Shown here one piece after another: positions 1 to 8,145 of a stretch of 64,000 nt of DNA. Both the position numbers and the translations under genes were made by a program. This DNA is from Haladaptatus halobius (GTDB lineage Archaea; Halobacteriota; Halobacteria; Halobacteriales; Haladaptataceae). The stretch's first letter is position 1. Each line of letters opens with the position of its first letter. The stretch spans positions 372,001 to 436,000 of the forward strand of contig NZ_CP085340.1 of NCBI RefSeq assembly GCF_020618475.1. The letters are read 5' to 3'. The notes under the pieces are model-generated. The model did not search any database. It was not told where the DNA came from and worked only from the letters and a program-made list of their open reading frames with translations.

Positions 1-81
1 TGCATCACCGCGATGAACGATATTGATCGAGATACACGCTTAGAACGTCGTATGAACGTCCTAATCGACTCTAGTACCATC

Positions 82-131
82 GTTCACACCTACAGCGCTA
101 AATCCGCCCCACAGCTATAGAGGGAGTGAGG
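82..131 (+). promoter_or_regulatory. Upstream element shared with the 5.4 kb paralogue
   Basis: GTTCACACC (82-90) followed by CGCTAA (96-101) and then TATAGAGGGAGTGAGG (116-131) lie upstream of the gene starting at 143. The same order, GTTCACACC, CGCTAA, TATAGA-GGAGTG, occurs at 5325-5374 before the paralogous gene at 5384. Conservation outside coding sequence suggests a common promoter/operator, and GGAGTG can act as a ribosome binding site. That the signal is metal-responsive is inference from the gene product. Confidence 0.5.
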
Positions 132-142
132 TAGAATAACAG

Positions 143-496
143 ATGCGCACTTTCACACCCGCTGTACTGGCCGTACTCGCGATCCTCCTGCTTGCTGCCG
201 GCGGTGTTGCCGCCCACGACAACGATAGGAATACGACCGGCCACGACGCTGCTCCCCAGAACGGTACCGCGGCCGAGTGGGCTGCTTGGATGGAACGACA
301 CATGACCGAGCACATGGGTGCCGATCCAGCCGCACAGATGCAGGATCGAATGGGTCTGAGCTACGAGGAGATGGGTGAGCACATGACGTCTCACCAGGAC
401 GGCTCAATGATGGACGGTCAGATGATGGGCGACATGATGGATGGAATGATGAACAGCACGATGCGCGGTGGGATGTCGGGGATGGGCTGTCACTGA
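143..496 (+). CDS. Secreted Met/His-rich metal-binding-like small protein
   Basis: A 117-residue protein with an N-terminal signal peptide (basic MR, a hydrophobic stretch to about residue 20, then AHDND). The mature part is packed with Met, His and acidic residues; the C-terminal half has many MM pairs (MMDGQMMGDMMDG) and it ends GMGCH. Such Met/His clusters bind copper or silver in periplasmic chaperone-like proteins. No named domain is recognised, so copper binding is inference. It is a paralogue of the protein at 5384-5740 (same signal peptide style, same MMDG/NxTM repeats, same GMGCH end), which sits inside a copper-type cluster. The start ATG follows a shared upstream element with a plausible ribosome binding site. 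Confidence 0.75.
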   Translation: MRTFTPAVLAVLAILLLAAGGVAAHDNDRNTTGHDAAPQNGTAAEWAAWMERHMTEHMGADPAAQMQDRMGLSYEEMGEHMTSHQDGSMMDGQMMGDMMDGMMNSTMRGGMSGMGCH

Positions 497-552
497 GTAG
501 CGCTCTTCTCGATACCTGCGAAACGAGTAGTTGATCTACCTCAGAATCGGGA

Positions 553-2013
553 TCACTCCCGGGGATAGGTGTTGATCCACGGGCGCTCACGCTCAACGGC
601 GGCGCTGGCAGCGAACACGTCGTCATCGGCATAGCGTCGACCAACGATTTGCATCCCGACGGGGAGACCGTCATCAGTCAACCCCGCCGGAACACTGGCA
701 GCTGGATGGCCGGTCCAGTTGAACGGCCACGTCAACCCAAGTTCCCAGTCGGTCCCCCGGTCAGTATGGAGCTCCATCCCCTGAGTAGCGAGTGTCGGCG
801 TTACTAGGAGGTCGTACTCTGCCAAGAGTCCCTGAATAGCGTCGAATAGCTCCGTTCGGGGGATTCCTGTGGCAGCCACGTCGTTGATAGTTTTCCGGTC
901 GCCGCGCTCCAGCAGATCGAGCAGACTCTCCGATATCTGGTCAGGATTCTCGCGAATGTCCAGGCCAAACGATCGGGCGAGCGTTTCAGCGAGTCCGACA
1001 AACTCCACCGAGAGGGTAGTCTCGATCATGTTCGCAAGTTCGTCCATCGAGTAGCCGTGATCGATGGTCACGGGCTCAACGGTCGCGCCGGCGTCAGCCA
1101 GCGCGGTCGCCGCGTCCGAGACGATGGTCTCGATTTCGGCTTCGACCGGGAACACGTCCAAATCGGGACTGTAGCCCACCCGGAGATCGTCGACGGACCG
1201 CTCGACTGCTCCTCGGAAGTCGATCCCCGGATCGGGAATCGACGAGGGATCGTTCGGATGCTGGCCAACCAGCATCTCCATCAGCAGGGCGGCGTCCTCG
1301 ACGGTGCGGGTCAGCGGACCCTGCACGGAGTGGTGGGTTTTCAGACCGAAGGCGGTGGGCCGCGAATCGACGGGAATGAGTCCGAACGAGGGCTTGTGGC
1401 CGAATACACCACACATGGCGGCGGGAACGCGAATCGACCCGGCCGAGTCGCTACCGGTGGCGACCGACGCCATGCCAGCAGCGACGGCGGCGGCGCTGCC
1501 TCCCGAGGAACCCCCAGCGTTATACTCGAGATCGAACGGCGTCGCGGTCGCGCCCACATACTCGTTGTCGGTCGCCCCCTTATGGCCAAATTCGGGCACA
1601 TTCGTCTTCCCGAGGACAATCGCACCTGCGTCCTCTAAGCGCTGGACGTCCACGGTCGTGCGTTCGGCGACGTAGCTTAGGTCGCCGATCAGCTTCGAGC
1701 CGAACGAATGGGGAACGCCCTCCTTGAAGTATCGCAGGTCCTTCAGTGCGATCGGCACACCGTGAAGCGGACCGAGATCTTCGTCCGCCTCGACGGCGCG
1801 GTCGGCTTCTTCGGCAGCCTTGCGGGCTTGGTGCTCGATCACGGTTACATAGGCATTGATCGCTTTGTCGTGGGTCTCGATCCGACTGAGGTAGCTGTCG
1901 ACGACATCGACGGGCGACACCGTACCCTTGCGAATCCGCACCGCGAGGTCAGTCAACGATATAAACGGATCGACGTCCTGATTGCCGGATCTGTCCGTCG
2001 GTTCCTCGGTCAT
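553..2013 (-). CDS. Amidase (amidase signature family)
   Basis: A 486-residue protein, normal length for the amidase signature family (GatA, indoleacetamide hydrolase and relatives), which hydrolyse amides through a Ser-cisSer-Lys triad. The Lys is visible in VPIALKDL (about residue 90), the glycine/serine signature in GGSSGGSAAAVAAG (about 170), and the nucleophile region in DSAGSIRVPA (about 193). The C-terminus has the usual NWTGHPAASVPAG and GLPVGMQIVGRRYADD motifs. No GatB or GatC gene is adjacent, so a catabolic amidase of unknown substrate is more likely than the tRNA amidotransferase subunit. Complete, no frameshift seen. Confidence 0.9.
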   Translation of the reverse strand: MTEEPTDRSGNQDVDPFISLTDLAVRIRKGTVSPVDVVDSYLSRIETHDKAINAYVTVIEHQARKAAEEADRAVEADEDLGPLHGVPIALKDLRYFKEGVPHSFGSKLIGDLSYVAERTTVDVQRLEDAGAIVLGKTNVPEFGHKGATDNEYVGATATPFDLEYNAGGSSGGSAAAVAAGMASVATGSDSAGSIRVPAAMCGVFGHKPSFGLIPVDSRPTAFGLKTHHSVQGPLTRTVEDAALLMEMLVGQHPNDPSSIPDPGIDFRGAVERSVDDLRVGYSPDLDVFPVEAEIETIVSDAATALADAGATVEPVTIDHGYSMDELANMIETTLSVEFVGLAETLARSFGLDIRENPDQISESLLDLLERGDRKTINDVAATGIPRTELFDAIQGLLAEYDLLVTPTLATQGMELHTDRGTDWELGLTWPFNWTGHPAASVPAGLTDDGLPVGMQIVGRRYADDDVFAASAAVERERPWINTYPRE

Positions 2014-2123
2014 ACTGCGATAGAGACGAGGTTGCTGGAAAGAGCTGGTGCAAGGTATCTATGACGGTTAAAGACACCGTGCTCGGAAGGGCATGATTCC
2101 GTAGTATCTCTGGAATGGTCGAA

Positions 2124-2765
2124 TCATTCTTCGGCGAGGGCGGAGAGAATCCGTGCCTCAATTTTTCGGAGGTGTTCGGAGGCTGTACTTGATGCGCATC
2201 CAACGACGTCAGCGACCTCGTCTGCGGTTCCACGGCGAGGAACGTCGTAGTACCCCACGGCGGCAGCCGCGTTGAGGACTTCGCGTTGCCGCTCAGTCAG
2301 TGCTGAAACCACTCTTGGTGCCATCGGCGAATATTCGCCCACTCGTTCAATGGAAGTCCGGCGGCGAACCTCCAACGGAAGCGCGTCAAACCCGTTTTGA
2401 ATATCCGATTCGCTCCCGATAATCTCGATCGTCAGACCAGTTTCTTCATCGAACGGAATTGGGAAAATGACCATCAATCGATACTCATTGAGGAGCTGAA
2501 GGAGCTCCTGGGCCTGCTCGGTTGGACGACAGTGTTGATAGATGTAACACTGACCATCTTGTGCCTCAACCACTTCATGAGCGAAATGGTCTGTGCTGGC
2601 GCTGGTCTCCATACTATTGAGCAGCTTCTCAGAATTGGCACGAACATGCGCCAACTCAAGCAGCGTTCCATCGGGCAGCAGTTGGACATTGAGGAGACTC
2701 CCTTCAGTCACGATGGAAGCAGGAGCCACCACTTCGTGCGGAATGGTCATGCGGAGATACTTCAT
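2124..2765 (-). CDS. Bat-type HTH transcriptional regulator
   Basis: About 213 residues. The C-terminus (about 155-213), LTERQREVLNAAAAVGYYDVPRRGTADEVADVVG followed by STASEHLRKIEARIL, is the HTH_10 domain of the haloarchaeal bacterio-opsin activator family (quoted here in two pieces of one stretch). The N-terminal 150 residues resemble the Bat-associated sensor half without a recognisable PAS or GAF domain. Many stand-alone members occur in haloarchaea with unknown ligands. The ATG at 2765 is preferred over the upstream GTG. Divergently placed with respect to nothing intact: upstream lies an aldolase remnant on the same strand. Confidence 0.85.
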   Translation of the reverse strand: MKYLRMTIPHEVVAPASIVTEGSLLNVQLLPDGTLLELAHVRANSEKLLNSMETSASTDHFAHEVVEAQDGQCYIYQHCRPTEQAQELLQLLNEYRLMVIFPIPFDEETGLTIEIIGSESDIQNGFDALPLEVRRRTSIERVGEYSPMAPRVVSALTERQREVLNAAAAVGYYDVPRRGTADEVADVVGCASSTASEHLRKIEARILSALAEE

Positions 2766-2850
2766 CACTATTCGCTTAGTATTGCTACTGATGTATTTGC
2801 ATTGGGTGTGCTTTGCCCTTTCCGGGTCGAGAACGCGTCAGTACAGCCAC

Positions 2851-3135
2851 TTACACCAGTCGATCGCCGATCAACGCAATCTGACGATCCCGTATAAGTG
2901 CAGGCTCAGTTACGGGCAGTCGGACGAGGAGTTCAGTCTCCGTCAGCTCCCCCGCACGGAGTAGTCTCTCAACCGTCTCTGCATCCCACGGGCTTGGTTC
3001 ACCGTGTTCGAAGCCGAGCTAAACGAAATCGAGGCCGAGTTCACCATAGAGTTCAACCAGTGCCGGGCTATACGTACTGTCGAGAACACTAAGGGCGACT
3101 TCTCCAGTGTCGAGCGGCTCGCGGAGGCTATTCAT
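2851..3135 (-). pseudogene. HpcH/HpaI aldolase N-terminal remnant
   Basis: Reading from the ATG at 3135 gives NSLREPLDTGEVALSVLDS, then TYSPALVELYGELGLDFV, a stop, and FEHGEPSPWDAETVERLL RAGELTETELLVRLP. This matches the N-terminal part of the HpcH/HpaI (2-keto-3-deoxy sugar acid/citrate lyase type) aldolase family, where DFVWIDLEHG normally contains a Trp; here that codon region is TAG. The homology ends after about 85 residues, leaving no catalytic barrel. Dead gene fragment. Confidence 0.7.
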
Positions 3136-3464
3136 TCACGGTGACTCCGTCATATGTTCTTATCCGGTCGTAATCCCGATAAGGGTGCTGGGCGTGATTA
3201 TATCAATGGAACTGAAATAAACGCTACTTCTGCAGTCGTCTCTGACTGGCATTGAAATTTGCCCAAGAGAAAACGCCTAACACGGATATCTGCGATGAAG
3301 CGTTTCAACAGAGCCAGGTAAATTAGACTAAAGTAGGAGCTATGCGCGTATGAATCCATAACGAAGCCACCGCTACCTCTTCAAGCAAAAATCTTCACCA
3401 TCCTCAATCTAATTATCTTAACCCAAATCATGGTAAGTTTGGATCCCAAACTAGAACCTAGCCT
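3136..3464. other. Non-coding stretch
   Basis: No supportable gene on either strand. It separates the aldolase remnant from the broken DUF4396 gene and must hold the promoter of the latter; I see no repeat or hairpin worth naming. Confidence 0.5.
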
Positions 3465-4215
3465 ATGAGCTTGGAGACGACATTGGAGAATATTCTCACA
3501 AACCCACTGTATCTCGCTGGTTGGGCAGTGCTCGTGCTTGTATCAGTAGGCTCCTCATCTGGGATCTCCGCACACGTAACGAAGCGATCGGCAGTTTAAT
3601 GAAATTCGTTTGGGGTTCACCGTCTTGTACTCAGGACCGCTTGGCTTGCTCGGGTACTGGTATACTGGGCGGACACAAATGGCTCATGATTCACTCTGAC
3701 GGCGGGATTTCCGGTCAGTTTCGCACTGCTACTCGGGCTGCGGTGCAGATGAAATCACCGGCGTCGTCATCACGGTGGGTCTGCTCGCGCTCAGCAACCT
3801 CTACGTTGCCCTCATCACGTTTACGCTCGCATACGTCGCTGGCTATGCGATGACTGTCGGACCACTTATGCAAGAGGGTGTCGCACTCAAAGAAGCGCTG
3901 GTCGATGCGTTCTACTCGGAAACCGCCAGCATCACGGTCATGGAGATTGGTGCGATCGGGACGGATCTCTGGCTCGCCGGTGAGCCGACGATGGGTGAGG
4001 TTCTATTCTGGACGTCACTTGTGTTCTCACTCTCGCTCGGGCTGCTGGCCGCGTATCCAGTAAACGTCCTCCTGGTCAAATTTGGGGGTGAAAGAGAGGA
4101 TGATGAATCCCGAGATGATTGCCTAACGTCGGTCAAGCGCATCGAGATCAACTCGGAACACCGCGATATCTGCGTACGGATCCCGCTTGAGAGCGTCTGT
4201 ATTGAGCGGGAATGA
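3465..4215 (+). pseudogene. DUF4396 membrane protein, frameshifted
   Basis: The gene starts MSLETTLENILTNPLYLAG and continues through hydrophobic segments, but the reading frame changes repeatedly: WAVLVLVSVGSSSGISAHV is followed in another frame by GFTVLYSGPLGLLGYWYTGR (about 3607-3670) and again by HCYSGCGADEITGVV then VITVGLLALSNLYVALIT (from about 3735). These pieces in order match DUF4396, a haloarchaeal/bacterial polytopic membrane family often found near copper-handling genes. The last frame remains open to 4215, overlapping the opposite-strand PRC-barrel gene, so the native C-terminus is probably lost too. At least two frameshifts make it non-functional unless there is sequencing error. 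Confidence 0.75.
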
Positions 4216-4452
4216 TTCGTCAGCCTCCCCACCAAGTATCGCACGGACATCATCAGCGAGATTAGGCTCAGGATCGACGTAGACCGTCCCTCCTTCAATC
4301 TCTGAAATGACCCCGATCTGGGCGTCATCTGAAGCGACAACTGGTTTCCCCGTATCATTTTCCGTGATCGTCGAGTGCAAGTTCTCATTGGAGCGACATA
4401 GTCCATCAACGCCAGTAGGTGAGCGAGTTTCATAGTCGACATGGCTAGGCAA
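4123..4452 (-). CDS. PRC-barrel domain-like protein
   Basis: Up to 109 residues. GKPVVASDDAQIGVISEIEG followed by GTVYVDPEPNLADDV is the typical haloarchaeal PRC-barrel-like small protein, a beta-barrel fold whose molecular role here is unknown. The first ~30 residues look non-native, so the true start is probably internal, near TITENDTGKPVV. Its 3' end overlaps the run-on of the DUF4396 pseudogene on the other strand. Confidence 0.7.
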   Translation of the reverse strand: MPSHVDYETRSPTGVDGLCRSNENLHSTITENDTGKPVVASDDAQIGVISEIEGGTVYVDPEPNLADDVRAILGGEADESFPLNTDALKRDPYADIAVFRVDLDALDRR

Positions 4453-4693
4453 GCAACCGAAGAGTGAAGAAAATCTATTGACGATAGCCCTGAAAGCAAT
4501 CGAGAATTACTCCCAGCGAGTGAACTCACAAGTACTCGACTAGATAACCGACAGAGAGATATGAGATGTCTTCTTCAAGTCGCCTACGGTTTTTCCATGA
4601 GTGCTCATGACGTCACTCACTTTTTGCTCGTCTCACTCATCCAGTGAAGCAGTGAACCACAAAACGTACGTAGAAGGGTTGTGATATCTAACT

Positions 4694-5158
4694 ATGATCT
4701 CGTGCTCACTAGCCACTGGATTCGTCTACGTACTCAGTACTGCGATTGGTGCCACCGTCATTGGAGGCGGTTATCTCACCCTCCGAGGTAGAACCACGAC
4801 GAAATCGAAGGTAAGATCACCAGTAGAACCAGAAGCCACTAGCGCCACTGCGGAGACTGCTGCGGTACATCGTGAGATGTCTCCTGCAAAGCACACGACA
4901 GAGGAACCCATAGACTCCAGTAGTCCTCCTTCTCAGAAATCAACCATCCTTGATCTACTCCCGGAGGACGAACGACGGATCCTCCAGCCAGTCCTCACCT
5001 CGCCAGGGCTCACACAGATTGAGCTCCGTGATCGATCTGACTTCTCGAAAGCAAAAGTCAGTCAGACCGTAACGGATCTTGAAAAACGCGGTCTGCTCTA
5101 TCGTGAGTCACAAGGACGTACGTATCGGATCTATCCTGATGAATCACTCGAAATGTAG
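4694..5158 (+). CDS. Membrane-anchored winged-helix regulator
   Basis: 154 residues. Residues about 5-27 form one transmembrane segment (SLATGFVYVLSTAIGATVIGG), followed by a charged, Ser/Thr-rich linker (30-85) and a C-terminal winged helix (about 90-150): LLPEDERRILQPVLTSPGLTQ, then DFSKAKVSQTVTDLEKRGLL as recognition helix and wing. This is the MarR/TrmB-like membrane regulator layout common in haloarchaea. It lies just before the copper-type cluster on the same strand and could regulate it; that link is positional inference. Confidence 0.75.
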   Translation: MISCSLATGFVYVLSTAIGATVIGGGYLTLRGRTTTKSKVRSPVEPEATSATAETAAVHREMSPAKHTTEEPIDSSSPPSQKSTILDLLPEDERRILQPVLTSPGLTQIELRDRSDFSKAKVSQTVTDLEKRGLLYRESQGRTYRIYPDESLEM

Positions 5159-5324
5159 CGGAATTACGAATCTCTTATGCTGTAAGAGAATTTCTGCTTG
5201 CCGTAAAACGATAGGTATGTCCGAGAACGGCCTTTTGCGTAGAAACGGCTCGTATGAACGATATCGGGATGAGAAAAACGATTAGATCGGAGTAAAAACG
5301 ATTTCCGTCGATTTGATCCGGTGT

Positions 5325-5374
5325 GTTCACACCCATATCGCTAACACAGGTTCTGCCGTATAGACGGAGTGGGG
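5325..5374 (+). promoter_or_regulatory. Upstream element shared with the 0.1 kb paralogue
   Basis: GTTCACACC (5325-5333), CGCTAA (5339-5344) and TATAGACGGAGTGGGG (5359-5374) repeat the order found at 82-131. It precedes the ATG at 5384 by 9 bases, so the last part may include the ribosome binding site. Confidence 0.5.
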
Positions 5375-5383
5375 CGAACATAA

Positions 5384-5740
5384 ATGCGCAAAGCAACAAT
5401 TGCTGTCGTGGCTATTCTAGCTATTACACTGACTGCTGTTGGTGCAGTGAACGCGATGGGAATATACGAAAACAACAGCACTGATACAGCTAATGGATCA
5501 TCAAACACCATGAATGAGGAGTGTATCAAGTGGATGAATAAAAATGGAGACATGAACATGGCGCAGTGTATGCAGATGATGCAAGAAAACGGTAGATCAC
5601 CTATGGCACAATGCATGCAGATGATGCAGATGTGTACGCAGATGATGGAAACTATGAGCGGGAATACGATGGGCCAGATGAATGGCTCTAGTATGGGCGA
5701 CATGATGAATGAGAGCGGATCGGGCATGGGCTGCCACTAA
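5384..5740 (+). CDS. Secreted Met-rich metal-binding-like small protein
   Basis: 118 residues with a signal peptide (MRKATIAVVAILAITLTAVGA, cleaved near AVNA). The mature protein contains dense Met/Gln/Cys repeats: MAQCMQMMQENG and, 20 residues later, MAQCMQMMQMCTQMM, then MGDMMNESGSGMGCH. Repeated CMQMM units give clustered soft-metal ligands, which fits copper binding in the cell envelope. It is a paralogue of the protein at 143-496 but richer in Cys. The gene is 11 bases before the rhodanese gene and probably co-transcribed. Confidence 0.75.
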   Translation: MRKATIAVVAILAITLTAVGAVNAMGIYENNSTDTANGSSNTMNEECIKWMNKNGDMNMAQCMQMMQENGRSPMAQCMQMMQMCTQMMETMSGNTMGQMNGSSMGDMMNESGSGMGCH

Positions 5741-5751
5741 TCTACTTCACT

Positions 5752-6624
5752 ATGAGCACTACAGAAACTGACACGGACTACGCGAAGGACGTACTCGTGA
5801 CTGCCGACTGGGTGGCTGATCGACTGACCGAATTCGAAAACGACGATCCGGAGTACCGTCTCGTCGAAGTGGACGTGGACACCGAGGCCTACGACGAGGC
5901 CCATGCGCCCGGTGCGATCGGTTTTAACTGGGAGACGCAGCTCCAAGATCAGACACAGCGTGATATTCTCGAGAAGGACGACTTTGAAGACCTGCTCGGG
6001 AATCACGGCATCAATGAGGACAGCACCGTCGTTCTCTACGGTGACAACTCGAACTGGTTCGCGGCCTACACCTACTGGCAGTTCAAGTACTACGGCCACC
6101 GCGACGTGCGCCTGCTCAACGGCGGCCGCGACTACTGGCTGGAGAACGACTATCCGACGACCGACGAGGAACCGAACTTCTCCGAGCAGAACTACGACGC
6201 ACGCGACCCCTTCGAGGGCATCCGCGCCTACCGCGACGACGTGGAGAAGGCTATGGGACGTGGCGTACCCTTGGTCGACGTCCGAAGCCCCGAGGAGTTC
6301 AGTGGCGAGGTGCTCGCTCCGTCAGGCCTCCAAGAGACCGCTCAGCGCGGTGGCCACATCCCCGGCGCAACGAACATCTCGTGGGCTGCGACGGTCAACG
6401 ACGACGGCACCTTCAAGAACGCCGATGAACTCCGCGACCTCTACGAGAGCGAAGGCGTCACGAACGACCAAGAGGTCGTCGCGTACTGCCGCATCGGCGA
6501 GCGGTCGTCCATCGCGTGGTTCGCACTATCGGAGCTGCTCGGCTACGACAACGTCGTGAACTACGATGGGTCGTGGACCGAGTGGGGTAACCTGGTGGAT
6601 GCCCCGATCGAACGGGGGAAGTGA
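5752..6624 (+). CDS. Thiosulfate sulfurtransferase (tandem rhodanese)
   Basis: 290 residues with two rhodanese domains, as in TST/MST enzymes that move sulfane sulfur from thiosulfate or mercaptopyruvate to thiol acceptors or cyanide. The N-terminal domain (about 10-140) is catalytically inactive (VLYGDNSNWFAAY where a Cys would sit). The C-terminal domain (about 155-285) has VDVRSPEEFSGE, HIPGATNISWA and the active-site loop AYCRIGERSS with the catalytic Cys near residue 246. CRIGERS is the thiosulfate-type loop. No signal peptide, so cytoplasmic. Its place next to Met-rich and copper genes suggests sulfur/metal detoxification. Confidence 0.92.
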   Translation: MSTTETDTDYAKDVLVTADWVADRLTEFENDDPEYRLVEVDVDTEAYDEAHAPGAIGFNWETQLQDQTQRDILEKDDFEDLLGNHGINEDSTVVLYGDNSNWFAAYTYWQFKYYGHRDVRLLNGGRDYWLENDYPTTDEEPNFSEQNYDARDPFEGIRAYRDDVEKAMGRGVPLVDVRSPEEFSGEVLAPSGLQETAQRGGHIPGATNISWAATVNDDGTFKNADELRDLYESEGVTNDQEVVAYCRIGERSSIAWFALSELLGYDNVVNYDGSWTEWGNLVDAPIERGK

Positions 6625-6779
6625 GGAGAAGTAAGCACACTAATAATTTTGACTGATTATTGGGGTACTATTGTCTAATTATAGTTAGATCCTCAATAGA
6701 TCTTATCGATCAGAGTTGGCAGGATAGCAACAGCAGCAAAACTACACAGAGCATATCCATACTAACGACTGAATCAAAC

Positions 6780-7388
6780 ATGATAAGCCGACGAACATTT
6801 GTTACTACAGGCATTAGTAGTGTTATTCTGAGTGGGTTGGTTGGCTGTACTGAGTCAACTGAGCAACCTCGTAATGAGAGTAACGCTGGTAAGAGTACTC
6901 ACCACGATACGCGTGAGAATACGAACGATCACAAGCATAACCAGGAGGTTAGTGGCCCTGTTGACCAGGCTGAGGTGGCGATGATTACAAATGAGAGTGG
7001 TTATCACTTCGATCCGCATATCGTCTGGGTATCAAAGGGTGGGACAGTGACGTGGATCCTCGAAAGTGGGAGCCACACAGCGACTTCATACCATCCCACG
7101 TTCGACAAACCACGTCGAATTCCAAATGCAGCGGCAGCATGGGACAGCGGCATGCTCACGAAAAAAGGAGCGACATTCGAACGGACATTTGAGGACGAGG
7201 GTATCTACGACTATTTCTGTATTCCGCATGAATACAGAGGGATGGTTGGGAGTGTTATTGTCGGGCATCCGAAGGCACGTGATCAACCGGGGCTCGCTCC
7301 GTCACAACAGAGCTTGCCGAAGGAAGCACAAGCGGCCATAAAAAGGCTCAACGCACAAGTTACACAAACACTCGAGAACACGAACTGA
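6780..7388 (+). CDS. Blue-copper (halocyanin-like) lipoprotein
   Basis: 202 residues from the ATG at 6780, chosen because it starts a Tat/lipoprotein signal (MISRRTFVTTG ... LSGLVGC). After a His/Asn-rich linker (residues 25-60) comes a cupredoxin domain: FDPHIVWVSKGGTVTWILESG then SHTATSYHP, and the C-terminal ligand loop YFCIPHEYRGMVGSVIV, which supplies Cys, His and Met. With the His in SHT or SYH this is a complete type-1 copper site. Such halocyanins carry electrons or bind copper on the outer face of the membrane. The last 35 residues form a charged tail. Confidence 0.9.
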   Translation: MISRRTFVTTGISSVILSGLVGCTESTEQPRNESNAGKSTHHDTRENTNDHKHNQEVSGPVDQAEVAMITNESGYHFDPHIVWVSKGGTVTWILESGSHTATSYHPTFDKPRRIPNAAAAWDSGMLTKKGATFERTFEDEGIYDYFCIPHEYRGMVGSVIVGHPKARDQPGLAPSQQSLPKEAQAAIKRLNAQVTQTLENTN

Positions 7389-7460
7389 GAAACCAATATG
7401 AATCCACCAGACACTGATTCAACACCACTACAAGCAGAGAAGACAACCAAGACTGATGCT

Positions 7461-7976
7461 ATGCTCAACCGTCGTGCCTTTCTCGGAACACTTGGTGTGG
7501 CAGGACTTGGAGCTGTTGCTGGCTGTATGAATACGAGTCAGGGGGACGTGACCTTCGAGACGGGGACGAATGCAAAGCAGCTTCGCCAAGCAGCGGCAAC
7601 ATATCTAAAAACAGCGACCCTCTACAAGGCCCCGCTCTGCAATTGCTGTATGAAATATAAGAAGTACCTTGAGTCAACGACGGAGGCAAAGATCAAGGTA
7701 ACTAGCGTGAACGACCTCACACGGATCAAGCACAAGTACAACGTTCCTAAAGATGTTGAAAGCTGCCACACACTGGATACTGGCGAGTATTTCGTCGAAG
7801 GGCATGTTCCCCGGGAAGCCATTGGGAAACTCGCCCGCGAAAAGCCGGACATCCTTGGCATTGCGCTCCCCAATATGCCAGCCGGATCGCCTGGAATGCC
7901 AGGCAAGAAAACGAAGGAGTTCGTCATTTACGCGGTGAAGAAAGACGGCTCTTCTCGTGAATTCATGACGATATAA
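7461..7976 (+). CDS. DUF411 metal-binding lipoprotein
   Basis: 171 residues from the ATG at 7461, which begins a Tat-type lipoprotein signal (MLNRRAFLGTLGVAG ... GAVAGC). The rest is a DUF411 domain: LYKAPLCNCCMKYKKYLES supplies the CxCC motif, followed by ESCHTLDTGEYFVEGHVP and GIALPNMPAGSPGM. DUF411 proteins are widely found in copper/mercury resistance operons and bind copper. The Cys and Met/His motifs are intact. An in-frame upstream ATG at 7398 would add 21 residues before the RR motif and is less likely. Confidence 0.9.
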   Translation: MLNRRAFLGTLGVAGLGAVAGCMNTSQGDVTFETGTNAKQLRQAAATYLKTATLYKAPLCNCCMKYKKYLESTTEAKIKVTSVNDLTRIKHKYNVPKDVESCHTLDTGEYFVEGHVPREAIGKLAREKPDILGIALPNMPAGSPGMPGKKTKEFVIYAVKKDGSSREFMTI

Positions 7977-8145
7977 ACCCATGAGTAGCACTCGGTATTG
8001 GAGAAGGCGCAATGGAGTACAGCTCTTGAACTCGTGTATTCCTTCCTCAGATATCGGTGACTATGGTGAATTTGAAGAATGACAGTTTCACGTCGGCGTA
8101 CACAATCCGGCATATAGAAGTAACTTCAGGCAGAGTGATCTACCA

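Noticed and set aside
1057..1638. A 193-codon plus-strand frame
   Set aside because: Antisense shadow of the amidase gene, with Gly/Arg-rich composition.
4694..5158. Copper-specific repressor such as CopY or CsoR
   Set aside because: No Cys/His metal motif; only a membrane segment and a generic winged helix are visible.
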